DNA of 64,000 nt from Flammeovirga yaeyamensis (GCF_018736045.1 NZ_CP076132.1:3581501-3645500), one strand, 5' to 3'; shown: positions 1 to 8,897, counted from the stretch's first letter. Numbers and translations: made by a program. Notes: generated from the sequence alone by a model not told the origin.

Positions 1-641
1 TATCCTTCATCAGGAAGATATACACCTGCTTCGCCTTGAATAGGCTCTAACCATAGACCGGCTACGTTAGGGTTTTGAAGTGCTTCTTCTACTGCTGATA
101 AATCATTGTAAGGAATGATATTAAAACCTGGCATATAAGGGCCAAAGTTTGTTGTGGCAACAGGGTCAGTTGATGCTGAAATAATTGTAGTCGTTCTACC
201 GTGGAAGTTCTTCTCTACACCAACAATGATTGCCTCATTTGCTGGAATACCTTTTTTCTCATAACCCCACTTACGCGCCAATTTGATAGCTGTTTCGTTT
301 CCTTCAGCACCTGTGTTCATCAAGATGGCTCTTTCGAATCCAAAAGTATCGCAAAGTTTCTTTTCTGCAATACCTAATTGATCGCTATAAAATGCTCTTG
401 AAGTAAGCGTTAGCTTGGATGCTTGTTCAATCATCACGTTCAAAATACGAGGATGAACGTGTCCTTGGTTTACTGCGGAGTAAGCCGAAAGAAAATCGTA
501 ATACCTTTTTCCTTCTACATCCCATACAAATACGCCTTCACCTTTAGAAAGTACAACAGGAAGGGGAGCATAGTTATTCGCACCATACTTCTTCTCCATC
601 TCCATTGCTTCTTGCGAAGTCATAGCCATTACATTTTCCAT
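1..641 (-). CDS. rocD: Ornithine--oxo-acid transaminase, 5' part (runs off window)
   Basis: Class III PLP-dependent aminotransferase. The reverse strand gives 213 codons of N-terminal sequence starting MENVMAMTSQEAM. It contains KYGANNYAPLPVV, the YDFLSAYSAVNQGHVHP segment, the cofactor-site stretch MNTGAEGNETAIKLARKWG and EPIQGEAGV, all typical of ornithine delta-aminotransferase. The family converts ornithine and a 2-oxo acid to glutamate semialdehyde and an amino acid in the cytoplasm. The Schiff-base lysine and the C-terminus lie beyond base 1, so completeness cannot be judged. The ATG at 641 is used; an in-frame ATG four codons later is the only close alternative. No Shine-Dalgarno is evident, as is usual in Bacteroidota. 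Family call is firm; ornithine specificity versus other class III substrates is likely but inferred. Confidence 0.85.
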   Translation of the reverse strand, partial: MENVMAMTSQEAMEMEKKYGANNYAPLPVVLSKGEGVFVWDVEGKRYYDFLSAYSAVNQGHVHPRILNVMIEQASKLTLTSRAFYSDQLGIAEKKLCDTFGFERAILMNTGAEGNETAIKLARKWGYEKKGIPANEAIIVGVEKNFHGRTTTIISASTDPVATTNFGPYMPGFNIIPYNDLSAVEEALQNPNVAGLWLEPIQGEAGVYLPDEG

Positions 642-760
642 AGTAAAAGATTGATATTAAATGTTTATATGTTATATGTGTCCTCAAATATGAGAGTAAA
701 GGACTACTTATCCAACAATATATTGAAGAATAATATTATAATTATTCAATATTATTAGAA

Positions 761-795
761 AAAAATCCCGATGTAAGGGTTACATCAGGATTTTT
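761..795 (-). terminator. Rho-independent terminator, probably the original one of the OmpA-like gene
   Basis: Arms 761-776 and 780-795 pair over 16 positions with one C/A mismatch around a GGG loop, with A/T runs on both sides. Read on the minus strand it lies about 20 nt after the stop codon of the duplicated OmpA tail (814-846), not after the intact OmpA gene. It therefore looks like the terminator the OmpA-like gene had before the 939-2579 module was inserted. Confidence 0.75.
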
Positions 796-813
796 ATAAA
801 TGTGTTTTATGTT

Positions 814-846
814 ACTTAATCTTCCCAATTGATATCGTCGTTATCA
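814..846 (-). repeat. 33-bp direct repeat, copy A: orphan duplicate of the OmpA-like gene's 3' end
   Basis: Identical to 2624-2656 at 32 of 33 positions; the mismatch is G840 versus A2650. On the minus strand it still encodes the tail DNDDINWED plus TAA in frame, and the single difference is a synonymous Asn codon (AAC versus AAT). The upstream part of the gene is absent here, so this is a relic tail detached from its gene by about 1.8 kb. Confidence 0.85.
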
Positions 847-866
847 ATAACTTATTTTAATTAAAT

Positions 867-888
867 GGAATCTTTGGATTCCTTTTTT
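867..888 (+). terminator. Plus-strand terminator-like hairpin with no plus-strand gene before it
   Basis: GGAATC, loop TTTG, GATTCC, then six T. This is a short but classic intrinsic terminator on the plus strand. The nearest upstream gene (rocD) points the other way. It may be carried in from the donor site of the following gene pair, or act as an attenuator in the leader of the 939 gene. Confidence 0.5.
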
Positions 889-938
889 ATTATTCACAGA
901 TTTATGTTAGCTAAACTTATAATCGAAATTAAGCTAAC

Positions 939-1586
939 ATGATATTATTAGAATCTCTCAACATCTTAAATGACTCAACAATTACCGAACAAGTAATCAA
1001 AGTAGTTAATGATACTATAGTGTATCACATTCATATGGATAACTTAGTTACTTCTGTAGAACCATCATTCTTAGATAAATTCCTTGAGTTTAAATTTTCG
1101 GATGTGATTAGTTTAATAGGCTTAAGTCTTACAATTATTTTTTTCGGATGGAATATTAAAAGAACTAATGCTTTAATTAAAGATCAAAGAGAATATGAAA
1201 GTAAAAGGTTATCTAACCAAAGAGAATATGAAAAAGATATGTTTGAGTTGGAACAGAAAAAACAATTAAATAACTGGAAACGAGATAAGTTACTAGAACT
1301 TTGGGAAAAGAACGTAGAAAAAGATCTGAATGAATTAAAAGGGATTTGTATTAATCTATTTTTGACAAAAGATGATAGGTTCTATATGAAAGGAATAAGT
1401 CCAGATGATTTTGAAGAAGTGATGATGACTTTAGCCTTAGAACATAGTAATCATATACTTGAAATTCAAGCTAGGTTAAGCGTTTTCCTAGCTATATTGA
1501 ATTCCCAAGAAGGCATTGATAAGTTTTGTAAAAGTATTATCTCGAAATTTGATATACTTATAGAAAATGTGGCAAAAACAAAGTAA
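939..1586 (+). CDS. Unknown membrane-anchored coiled-coil protein, C-terminus cut by a frameshift
   Basis: Function not recognised. The 215-aa product begins MILLESLNILNDS and has a short N-terminal region. One hydrophobic segment lies at about residues 55-75 (VISLIGLSLTIIFFGWNI), followed by basic residues and a long charged, coiled-coil-like stretch with a repeated NQREYE/DQREYE element and NNWKRDKLLELWEK. Positive charges after the membrane segment suggest an N-out, C-cytoplasmic topology. It is a paralogue of the next gene (shared MILLE start, IGLSLT, NWKRDKLL and similar leader DNA). The frame ends at 1586, but the homologous C-terminus continues in the +1 frame to 1740. One extra A in the A5 run at 1574-1578 would explain this. 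A repaired product would be about 266 aa, close to its 259-aa sister. Confidence 0.7.
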   Translation: MILLESLNILNDSTITEQVIKVVNDTIVYHIHMDNLVTSVEPSFLDKFLEFKFSDVISLIGLSLTIIFFGWNIKRTNALIKDQREYESKRLSNQREYEKDMFELEQKKQLNNWKRDKLLELWEKNVEKDLNELKGICINLFLTKDDRFYMKGISPDDFEEVMMTLALEHSNHILEIQARLSVFLAILNSQEGIDKFCKSIISKFDILIENVAKTK

Positions 1587-1740
1587 AGATCATGAAGAAT
1601 ATAATATCAAACTAAACCAAAGTATAAAAGATATGAATAAAGATATGATGTTAGAATTGTCATATATATTAGGAATAGAAACAAAGTTTTGGGATAAGCT
1701 AGATATCAAGTATTTGGAAGATCAGACAACAAAAAAATAA
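1567..1740 (+). pseudogene. Out-of-frame C-terminal remainder of the 939 gene
   Basis: This frame encodes 57 residues ending FWDKLDIKYLEDQTTKK. That resembles the end of the neighbouring paralogue (FWKSLDIDYKEYDN) and lies at the expected distance from the membrane segment. It overlaps the end of the 939 frame by 20 nt. Upstream the frame is closed by TAG at 1561-1563, so the shift must fall between 1564 and 1586; the A5 tract is the obvious site. It could be a decayed end, a sequencing error, a phase-variable tract or a programmed +1 shift. An independent short gene is less likely. Confidence 0.6.
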
Positions 1741-1799
1741 AACCATTCTAATATTTTTTTACAGCTTTATATTGACTAAACATAAAATCAAACAAACTA

Positions 1800-2579
1800 A
1801 TGATACTATTAGAAATTCTCACAGTCTTAAACGACTCTATCACACAATCTCAACCAATCATTGATACAGTATTCATAACTCAAACAGATACTATAGTCCA
1901 AACACAAATCGATACTGTGTATCAAATTAAAGCCTCTATTGATTCTGTAGTACATCACGTTCGTGTTGATAGTATGCCAAAGGCAAAAGATGATTATTCC
2001 GGAATCTATCAAATAATAGGATTATCCTTAACTGTAGGTTTATTTGTGGCAAACATTATTGTCAATAACAGAATATTGAAGAGACAAAAGAAAGAGTCAT
2101 TAGAGAATTGGAAGAGGGATAAATTACTTTCGATGTGGGAAAATGAGGTCTTTGACAAAATAAATAACATAGGTTTTTTAACTCTTGAGTTCCAAAAAAT
2201 CCATTTAAAAAACTCTTTGAATATAAGTAGTTTTAGTTTGAATGACTATAAAAGTGAAGCGAATAAATTAGAAGGTCAAATCTACAAAGAATTACGTAGT
2301 TTGGATAATTTCTATAGGCTATCAAAAACTTTACCAGCAATGGAAAAAATATATGATAAGGTTAAGGAAATGTATCAATTGTCAATTTATAATTACTATC
2401 CATTGAAGACGGAGAATAACATTAAACTTTTGAATGAAACAAAAGAAAAAAACAGCAAAAAACTTGAAACAATACAAACCGATTTAGCAAAAAGTATACA
2501 TGAGTATAAACTATCTTTTTGGAAAAGTTTAGATATAGATTACAAAGAATATGATAATAGAAAACCTAGTAATAATTAG
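1800..2579 (+). CDS. Unknown membrane-anchored coiled-coil protein (intact paralogue)
   Basis: Function not recognised. The 259-aa protein has an N-terminal region with a short repeated theme (IDTVFITQTDTIVQTQIDTVY). A single predicted membrane segment follows at about residues 70-88 (IYQIIGLSLTVGLFVANII), then a basic patch NNRILKRQKK and a helical, lysine- and glutamate-rich C-terminal domain starting NWKRDKLLSMWENE. Start and leader resemble those of the preceding gene: both begin ATGATAnTATTAGAA after a similar TTTATRTT..CTAAAC stretch, so the pair arose by tandem duplication. It ends 46 nt before the convergent OmpA-like gene, with no evident terminator between. Its presence inside a repeat-flanked insertion suggests accessory DNA. 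No defence or toxin motif is visible. Confidence 0.75.
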   Translation: MILLEILTVLNDSITQSQPIIDTVFITQTDTIVQTQIDTVYQIKASIDSVVHHVRVDSMPKAKDDYSGIYQIIGLSLTVGLFVANIIVNNRILKRQKKESLENWKRDKLLSMWENEVFDKINNIGFLTLEFQKIHLKNSLNISSFSLNDYKSEANKLEGQIYKELRSLDNFYRLSKTLPAMEKIYDKVKEMYQLSIYNYYPLKTENNIKLLNETKEKNSKKLETIQTDLAKSIHEYKLSFWKSLDIDYKEYDNRKPSNN

Positions 2580-2623
2580 AGTACAGGTAAAATTATTACA
2601 TATATGCTTTAAAGTATTCTATA

Positions 2624-2656
2624 ACTTAATCTTCCCAATTGATATCGTCATTATCA
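2624..2656 (-). repeat. 33-bp direct repeat, copy B: the live 3' end of the OmpA-like gene
   Basis: Covers the last ten codons and stop of the 2626-4725 gene plus two bases beyond. It matches 814-846 at 32 of 33 positions. Unlike copy A it is not followed by a terminator hairpin, which supports insertion of the intervening 1810 bp at this gene end. Confidence 0.85.
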
Positions 2657-4725
2657 TCTACCGGAACTGATATTCGATATTCATCCAAGAAAATTTTGAA
2701 TTCTACTCTACGGTTTAATCGTTTTTCTTCTGGAGTTGTTGGGTTCTTAACAATCGGCTGATAATCACCCTTTCCATCTGCAATTACACGATCATTGGTT
2801 AACTCACCATAGTTAATAATAAACTCTTTGATAGATTCCGCTCTTTCCTTTGACAACTTTACGTTCGCATCGTGATTGCCATCAGAGTCGGTATGACCTG
2901 TCACTATCAATCTATAATTGGTGTGCTTTACCAAAAAGTCAATCACAAGATGCAGGTTATTTTCCATCTCAGGTTTTAGCTTGGCACTCCCTGGATCAAA
3001 ATCAATGGAAGCAAAAGAAAGTGAACTGTTTACTGAAACTGCAGGGATTTGAACGTGCTTATCTCCATCAACGAAGAAAATTTCTTCGATTTGGAAAAAG
3101 TTATCTCCTTCAATCACTAGTAAGTACTTTTTATCATTGATCAATTCAAAATCGAAAGAGCCATCTTCTCTAATTTTTTTAGGAGCCACTTCTACTCTAT
3201 CCGATAAATCGATAATTGTTACTACACCTTTAAATACTTCCCCTGTTGTGGGTTCTACCACCCTTCCAGAGAAACGTACAGTGTTATTAGGTTTAGCTTC
3301 CATGGGTAATGGAAAGGATTGCATATCTAAATTAGGATTACCTTTCACTTTTGATTTTGCATAATACAACTGTTTTGCCTCTGCATCTATGGCAAAATAG
3401 TATTCATCACCTGATCCGTTTACTAGTGGTCCAACATTTTTTGGTTCAGAAAACTCACCATCCACAATGAATGATTTATAAATATCAAAACCACCAAAAT
3501 TGACAATCCCTACGGATGATGAAAAATATAAGATCGGATATTTCACATGTGGATATGGGCTTAACTCACTTCCTCTAGAATTGATAAAAGGTCCAATATT
3601 CTTGGCTTTACCCCATTCACCCTTGCTATCTTTTACACTGAAATAAATATCAGAACTACCAAACCCGCCCTTTCTATCCGATGCAAAATAGAGCGTATCC
3701 TCTGTCATCGATAGAGAAGGGTGAGAATCCCAAGCATAGGAATTTATTTTTGATCCTAAATTGACCGCTTCATCCCATGTGCCATCCTCATTTTTCTTAC
3801 TGTAATAGATATCACAATCTCCATACCCCTCAGGAGTCATACATCTAATAAAATAAAGTGTCTTCCCATCTTTACTTAAGAAAGGAGAGCCTTCATTATA
3901 ATTAGTATTGATGGTTTCTAGAGGTTCTGCCATTCCCCACATATCGTAATCGGTTTTTGTGGAGATGTAAATATTTTCGTTGTGCTTTTTTGGATTGAAT
4001 TGTTTGTTGAACTCAGAAGTATCACGCTCAGAACGGTTACTTGTAAATAGCAATTGGGATTGATTTTCTCCTCCTAGTGTCATTCCATAATCAGAGAAAT
4101 CGGAGTTTACTTCAGGCCCCATTTCGATCAAAACATCCTCTGGAGGAGTTAAAGTATCTATTAATGCTCTTTTTTCGACCAATCGATAATAATCATCGAT
4201 ATTAGCATAAAGGGGTTTATCAAATAGTGTTAGATCTTCGTAATGTGCCAAAGCCTTTTTAATATCACCACGGTTATGTCTTAAAAGTAATCGATAGGTT
4301 TCCTTAGCCAAAGCTCTATCACCTAAATACTCTGACACATTGGCCAACCTCCACATGAGGTCCATATCTTCCAATCTTAGAAAGTTATTGATGCCAAAGG
4401 AAGTTACATATTTGTATAATAACTCACGGTATTCTTCCCATTGTTTATTACGTTCCAAACGGGCAATTTGGGCTAAAAGTGCATTGTTTTGGTAGAGCGG
4501 TATTTTATTGATATTCGGAAATTTCAATCCAGGAAGTTTCACTACATTATTCACTTTTGTAGGTTGAAATTCTTGAATGCTAAGTCCACTCCCTTCGTTT
4601 TTCTCAGTTTCTTGAACTTTTTTATTCTTCTTCTTTTTTTTCTTTTGCGCGAAAACAGGCGAGGTAAATAAAATAGTCAAGAGTAATATTAGTAAGATCC
4701 CTTCTTTTTTGAAGATGTTTCCCAT
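2626..4725 (-). CDS. PorE-like outer-membrane protein: TPR, PD40 propeller, CRD, OmpA domain
   Basis: 699 aa. An N-terminal signal peptide (LLILLLTILFTSPVFAQ) is followed at once by a lysine tract. Next come a TPR-like helical region (about 80-190), a PD40/WD40-like propeller with repeated SxDGKTLYF and DTLYFASDRKGGFGSSDIYFS units (about 215-480), and a carboxypeptidase-regulatory-like beta-sandwich (about 495-560). The last part is a C-terminal OmpA peptidoglycan-binding domain with DFDPGSAKLKPE and TGHTDSDGNHDANVKLSKER. This order matches the T9SS component PorE and its many Bacteroidota homologues. PorE is a lipoprotein, whereas no lipobox cysteine is seen here, so I call it PorE-like only. 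A role in gliding or type IX secretion is inference. Its 3' end is duplicated at 814-846. Confidence 0.8.
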   Translation of the reverse strand: MGNIFKKEGILLILLLTILFTSPVFAQKKKKKKNKKVQETEKNEGSGLSIQEFQPTKVNNVVKLPGLKFPNINKIPLYQNNALLAQIARLERNKQWEEYRELLYKYVTSFGINNFLRLEDMDLMWRLANVSEYLGDRALAKETYRLLLRHNRGDIKKALAHYEDLTLFDKPLYANIDDYYRLVEKRALIDTLTPPEDVLIEMGPEVNSDFSDYGMTLGGENQSQLLFTSNRSERDTSEFNKQFNPKKHNENIYISTKTDYDMWGMAEPLETINTNYNEGSPFLSKDGKTLYFIRCMTPEGYGDCDIYYSKKNEDGTWDEAVNLGSKINSYAWDSHPSLSMTEDTLYFASDRKGGFGSSDIYFSVKDSKGEWGKAKNIGPFINSRGSELSPYPHVKYPILYFSSSVGIVNFGGFDIYKSFIVDGEFSEPKNVGPLVNGSGDEYYFAIDAEAKQLYYAKSKVKGNPNLDMQSFPLPMEAKPNNTVRFSGRVVEPTTGEVFKGVVTIIDLSDRVEVAPKKIREDGSFDFELINDKKYLLVIEGDNFFQIEEIFFVDGDKHVQIPAVSVNSSLSFASIDFDPGSAKLKPEMENNLHLVIDFLVKHTNYRLIVTGHTDSDGNHDANVKLSKERAESIKEFIINYGELTNDRVIADGKGDYQPIVKNPTTPEEKRLNRRVEFKIFLDEYRISVPVDDNDDINWED

Positions 4726-5004
4726 GGTATATGTTTAGTCCCTAATTATTAGTTAATTAAGGAAACTATATTAATCAGATTATGTTATTGTTAAATACGC
4801 TGTACACTTATAACGATCAAAAATCATGATCTTATACATGCACCTATATTTTTAATTGGTTAATATTTCACAAAGATTACACCATAATCATGACAACTTT
4901 GTCAGCATATATGAAAATATGTCAGTTTTAGATCTTTGGTTGATATATTGCATAGAAATAAACACTTAATTGTGTTGTTGCAGTCTAAGATCAGACAAAC
5001 TTAT

Positions 5005-7464
5005 ATGAGAACGAAAGACACATTGGCCCAAGGCCTTTTATCAAATATAAATAATGACGCTATCATCTCCGTTATTTCAGACGATGTTGATAGTGATTAT
5101 AATTTGGACGGTATTGAAGAATTGGAAGTACCTATACTTCCACTTCGCAATATGGTTCTTTTCCCTAATGTACTTATTCCTATTACAATTGGTAGAGAAA
5201 AATCTAGCAAATTAGTGAATAATGCTTACGACGAGAAAAAGTTTATTGCATGTATTGCTCAGAAAGACGCTTCTGAAGAAGATCCTTCTGCTGAGGATTT
5301 ACATCAATATGGTACATTAGTGCAGATCGTAAAAATCTTAAAACTTCCTGATGGTAATTCAACAATTATCGCTCAAAGTAGAAAGAAGATTCAATTGAAT
5401 GAGGTGACTACTGAAGAGCCTTATTTGAAAGGTCGTGTTTCTGTTTTGGAAGAAGATTTTTCGAAAATATCTAAAAACGAAGAATTGGCATTAGAGTCTT
5501 CATTGAAAGATGTCGCTTATCAAATTTTAAGTTTGAATAGAGATATCCCACAAGAGGCTTCACATGCTTTAGAAAATATCCGTGAGTTAGAATTTTTGGC
5601 CAACTTCATCGCTACAAACATCAATGCTGATGTTAATGAAAAGATGAAAATCCTAAAGGTATCGAATGGTAAAACTAAAGTAGAAAAACTACTGAAGTTG
5701 ATGCACAAAGAGGTCAACCTTTTGGAGATCAAAAATGAAATTGCTGGTAAGACCAATGTAGATATCGATCAACAACAGAGAGATTACTACTTACGTCAGC
5801 AAATGAAAGTGCTTCAGACGGAATTGGGTGTTGATGGTCCTGACGAAGAAATTGCTGTGATGAAAATCAAAGCAGAGAAAAAGAAATGGCCAGAGACTGT
5901 TAAAGAACACTTCAATAAAGAATTAGCAAAGCTTCAGCGTTCTAATCCTGCTGCAGCGGATTTTGCTGTTTCTATGAACTATTGTGAGTTCCTTTTGGAC
6001 CTTCCTTGGGACGAAGTTACTGATGATAAATTCGATTTAAAGAACGCACAAAAAATCTTGGACAAAGACCACCAAGGTTTAGAAAAAGTGAAAGAACGTA
6101 TTCTTGAATACTTAGCCGTTCTTAAGCTTAAGAAAGATATTAAAGGACCAATCCTTTGCCTTTATGGCCCTCCAGGTGTGGGTAAAACATCATTGGGTCG
6201 TTCAATTGCAAAAGCATTGGGTAGAGAATATAACCGTATTTCTTTAGGTGGTTTACATGATGAAACTGAGATTCGTGGCCACAGAAAGACGTATGTAGGT
6301 GCAATGCCGGGTAAAATCATTCAGAGTATCAAAAAATCTGGTGTTTCTAACCCTGTGTTTATCCTTGATGAGATTGATAAGATCGGTAACGACTTCAGGG
6401 GAGATCCTTCATCGGCTTTCCTAGAAGTGCTTGATCCTGAACAAAACAGTACTTTCGTAGATAACTACCTTGAAGTAGAATACGATTTATCTAAGGTGTT
6501 ATTTATCGCGACTGCGAACTCTTTAGACACCATCCAACCTGCCTTGAGAGATCGTATGGAGATCATCGAAATTACAGGTTATACTTTCGAGGAAAAAGAA
6601 GAAATTGCTAAAAAGCACTTGATTCCTAAGCAAAGATCTGAGCATGGTTTGAAGGCAAAAGATTTCTCTTTCTCTGCTAAAGGCTTGAAGTTCTTAATCG
6701 AAAACTATACTCGTGAGTCTGGTGTTCGTGGTTTAGAAAGAACAGTAGGATCTGTCGTTAGAAAAGTAGCTAAATCAATTGCTTTGGAGGAAGAATACCA
6801 AAAATCAATTGGTCCAGATCAAATTATCAAATACTTAGGTGCTCCAATTTTTGAGAGAGAAACATATTCTGATAATGATTATGCTGGTGTAGTAACTGGT
6901 TTAGCATGGACTCAGGTGGGTGGAGAGATCCTATTCATCGAAAGTTCATTGGCAAAAGGTAAAGGTAGAATCACTCTTTCTGGTCAGTTAGGTGACGTGA
7001 TGAAGGAATCGGCAACTACTGCCCTATCTTGGTTGAAAGCCAACGCAGATAAGTACGGAATTGATCATCAGATTTTTGAAAACTATGATCTTCACATTCA
7101 CGTTCCTGCAGGTGCTGTTCCTAAAGATGGACCTTCGGCCGGTATCACTATGTTGACTTCGATGGTATCTATTTTCACTCAAAGAAAAGTGAAAGCGAAG
7201 ATTGCCATGACAGGTGAGATTACTCTTAGAGGAAAAGTATTACCTGTAGGTGGTATCAAAGAAAAGCTTCTTGCCGCAAAACGTGCCGGAATTAAAGAGA
7301 TCATTTTCTCAGAAAGAAATCAGAGAGATGTGAAAGATATTCCTGAAAAATATACAGATGGTTTGACTTTACATTTCGTAAAAGATGCTAAAGAAGTTTT
7401 AGAAATTGCCTTACTTAAGAAGAAAGTAGAGGATCCAATTAAATTTGATTTACCAAAGAAATAG
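5005..7464 (+). CDS. lon: Lon ATP-dependent protease
   Basis: 819 aa from the ATG at 5005. The open frame extends 23 codons upstream only to a TTG, and that extension (VDILHRNKHL...) does not look like Lon. Domains in order: N-terminal substrate-binding LON domain ([19 protein letters not shown]), helical middle, AAA+ module with Walker [10 protein letters not shown] and Walker [10 protein letters not shown], and a C-terminal S16 protease. The catalytic serine is in [11 protein letters not shown] and the lysine in [14 protein letters not shown]. It degrades misfolded and short-lived regulatory proteins in the cytoplasm. It is monocistronic, with its own terminator immediately after. Length and all motifs are normal. 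Confidence 0.97.
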   Translation: MRTKDTLAQGLLSNINNDAIISVISDDVDSDYNLDGIEELEVPILPLRNMVLFPNVLIPITIGREKSSKLVNNAYDEKKFIACIAQKDASEEDPSAEDLHQYGTLVQIVKILKLPDGNSTIIAQSRKKIQLNEVTTEEPYLKGRVSVLEEDFSKISKNEELALESSLKDVAYQILSLNRDIPQEASHALENIRELEFLANFIATNINADVNEKMKILKVSNGKTKVEKLLKLMHKEVNLLEIKNEIAGKTNVDIDQQQRDYYLRQQMKVLQTELGVDGPDEEIAVMKIKAEKKKWPETVKEHFNKELAKLQRSNPAAADFAVSMNYCEFLLDLPWDEVTDDKFDLKNAQKILDKDHQGLEKVKERILEYLAVLKLKKDIKGPILCLYGPPGVGKTSLGRSIAKALGREYNRISLGGLHDETEIRGHRKTYVGAMPGKIIQSIKKSGVSNPVFILDEIDKIGNDFRGDPSSAFLEVLDPEQNSTFVDNYLEVEYDLSKVLFIATANSLDTIQPALRDRMEIIEITGYTFEEKEEIAKKHLIPKQRSEHGLKAKDFSFSAKGLKFLIENYTRESGVRGLERTVGSVVRKVAKSIALEEEYQKSIGPDQIIKYLGAPIFERETYSDNDYAGVVTGLAWTQVGGEILFIESSLAKGKGRITLSGQLGDVMKESATTALSWLKANADKYGIDHQIFENYDLHIHVPAGAVPKDGPSAGITMLTSMVSIFTQRKVKAKIAMTGEITLRGKVLPVGGIKEKLLAAKRAGIKEIIFSERNQRDVKDIPEKYTDGLTLHFVKDAKEVLEIALLKKKVEDPIKFDLPKK

Positions 7465-7486
7465 CAAATTTAATTTCTTAAAATAC

Positions 7487-7525
7487 AAAACACACTTTCG
7501 GTTTCAACTGAAGGTGTGTTTTTTC
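7487..7525 (+). terminator. Terminator of lon
   Basis: AAAACACACTTTC pairs with GAAGGTGTGTTTT (one T/G wobble) around a ten-base loop and ends in a T run, 23 nt after the lon stop. Confidence 0.85.
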
Positions 7526-7688
7526 ATAAAAGACAATATCAATTAAAATATTATTCGTTTAGGATTATAGATTTTTGTTAATCGGATAATTTTATTTGTT
7601 TTGTATCAATATTTGATATGATTTTCTTTCGAGGCTTTCATATTTATACCAAGTATTTTACACACATCACAAAAGTAACCAAATAGAT

Positions 7689-8678
7689 ATGAATCCTAAA
7701 TATGCTGCTATCACTGCGGTAGCTGGATGGGTTCCTGAACACAAATTGACTAATAAAGACCTCGAAAAGATGGTTGATACTAGCGATGAGTGGATCACTA
7801 CGCGTACAGGAATCAAAGAAAGACGTATCTTAAAAGACGAAACTAAAGGAACTTCAGTATTAGCAATAAATGCTGTAAAGGCCTTACTAAGCAAAGCTAA
7901 CATAAACGGTGAAGAAGTAGACCTTATTATTTGTGCTACCTCAACACCTGATATGGGCTTTATCTCAACAGCAAATTTAGTCGGTGAAGCTATCGGTACT
8001 AGAGCCATGTCTTTTGACGTTTCTGCTGCCTGCTCCGGTTTTATTTATGCTTTAGAAATGGGATCAAATTTTATCAAGTCTGGCAACTACAAAAAAGTAG
8101 TGATTGTTGGAGCTGATAAAATGTCATCAGTGATAGATTATAAAGACAGAAACTCTTGTATCCTTTTTGGTGATGGCGCTGCTGCAGTACTTCTAGAACC
8201 GGATGAGGAATATGGCGTTGTCGATTCTTTGATGTACTCCGATGGATCTGGTAAAGAACTTCTTAATGTAAAAAGAGGATCCGCTTTCCCTTATTCAGAA
8301 GAGCAAGTTATGGGAGAACACCATTACTTCCATCAAGATGGAAAATCTGTATTTAAACATGCCGTGACGAACATGTCTTCTGCTGCTGCAAAAATTATGG
8401 AGCAGAACGATTTAACTGCCGACGATGTCGCTTATTTGGTACCTCACCAAGCCAACCTTAGAATTATTGATGCCACTGCAAAACGCATGGGTGTAGGTAG
8501 TGAAAAGGTTTGTATTAACATCGAAAAATATGGTAATACAACAGGAGCAACCATTCCATTATGTTTGTGGGACTTCGAAAAAGATTTCAAAAAAGGTGAT
8601 AACATCATCTTAGCCGCTTTCGGTGGTGGATTCACGTGGGGATCTGTCTACTTGAAGTGGGCATACGATGCAAAATAA
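7689..8678 (+). CDS. fabH: 3-oxoacyl-[ACP] synthase III (KAS III)
   Basis: 329 aa, the usual FabH length. The thiolase-fold catalytic triad is complete: Cys115 in VSAACSGF, His253 in VPHQANLRII and Asn283 in YGNTTGATIP. Conserved DEWITTRTGI near the N-terminus and GGGFTWGS at the C-terminus support KAS III rather than FabB/F. It condenses a short acyl-CoA with malonyl-ACP to start fatty acid synthesis. It stands alone between two terminators rather than in a fab cluster, so it may be one of several FabH copies or a branched-chain primer variant. The sequence does not settle substrate choice. Confidence 0.95.
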   Translation: MNPKYAAITAVAGWVPEHKLTNKDLEKMVDTSDEWITTRTGIKERRILKDETKGTSVLAINAVKALLSKANINGEEVDLIICATSTPDMGFISTANLVGEAIGTRAMSFDVSAACSGFIYALEMGSNFIKSGNYKKVVIVGADKMSSVIDYKDRNSCILFGDGAAAVLLEPDEEYGVVDSLMYSDGSGKELLNVKRGSAFPYSEEQVMGEHHYFHQDGKSVFKHAVTNMSSAAAKIMEQNDLTADDVAYLVPHQANLRIIDATAKRMGVGSEKVCINIEKYGNTTGATIPLCLWDFEKDFKKGDNIILAAFGGGFTWGSVYLKWAYDAK

Positions 8679-8697
8679 TTGAGCATCAAATTTAAAG

Positions 8698-8727
8698 AAG
8701 GCGATTCGAGAGAGTCGCCTTTTTTAT
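8698..8727 (+). terminator. Terminator of fabH
   Basis: AAGGCGA and TCGCCTT form a perfect stem followed by a run of T, 20 nt after the fabH stop. Confidence 0.85.
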
Positions 8728-8853
8728 TACCCTGAAACAAAAGTATCCCACAATCCGTAATCTATTCAGCTTTAGAATCAATAATGAATTTTAATCCATG
8801 AAGTTTTATTTAAACTAAAGCATTAGAAAATAAACTTTTTTCGATGTTTTGAT

Positions 8854-8861
8854 TAGCTTTG
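8854..8861 (+). promoter_or_regulatory. -7 promoter element (TAGCTTTG) of gltX
   Basis: Exact match to the Bacteroidota TAnnTTTG -7 consensus, 36 nt before the gltX ATG. The -33 element is poor, only a T-rich run. Confidence 0.55.
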
Positions 8862-8897
8862 CAGATTACTAGAAAAAAATTATATCACATATAAAAA

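Noticed and set aside
423-758. Plus-strand open frame of 111 codons
   Set aside because: It lies mostly opposite the well-supported rocD coding sequence and ends in AT-rich DNA; it has no start context or recognisable protein features.
814-846. The 33-bp repeat as a tRNA-type attachment site
   Set aside because: It lies in a protein-coding gene end, no tRNA structure is present, and no integrase gene is nearby. It is kept as a finding but not called an att site.
4936-5004. N-terminal extension of Lon from a TTG codon
   Set aside because: The extra 23 residues are unlike Lon, and the ATG at 5005 gives the expected length and N-terminal sequence.
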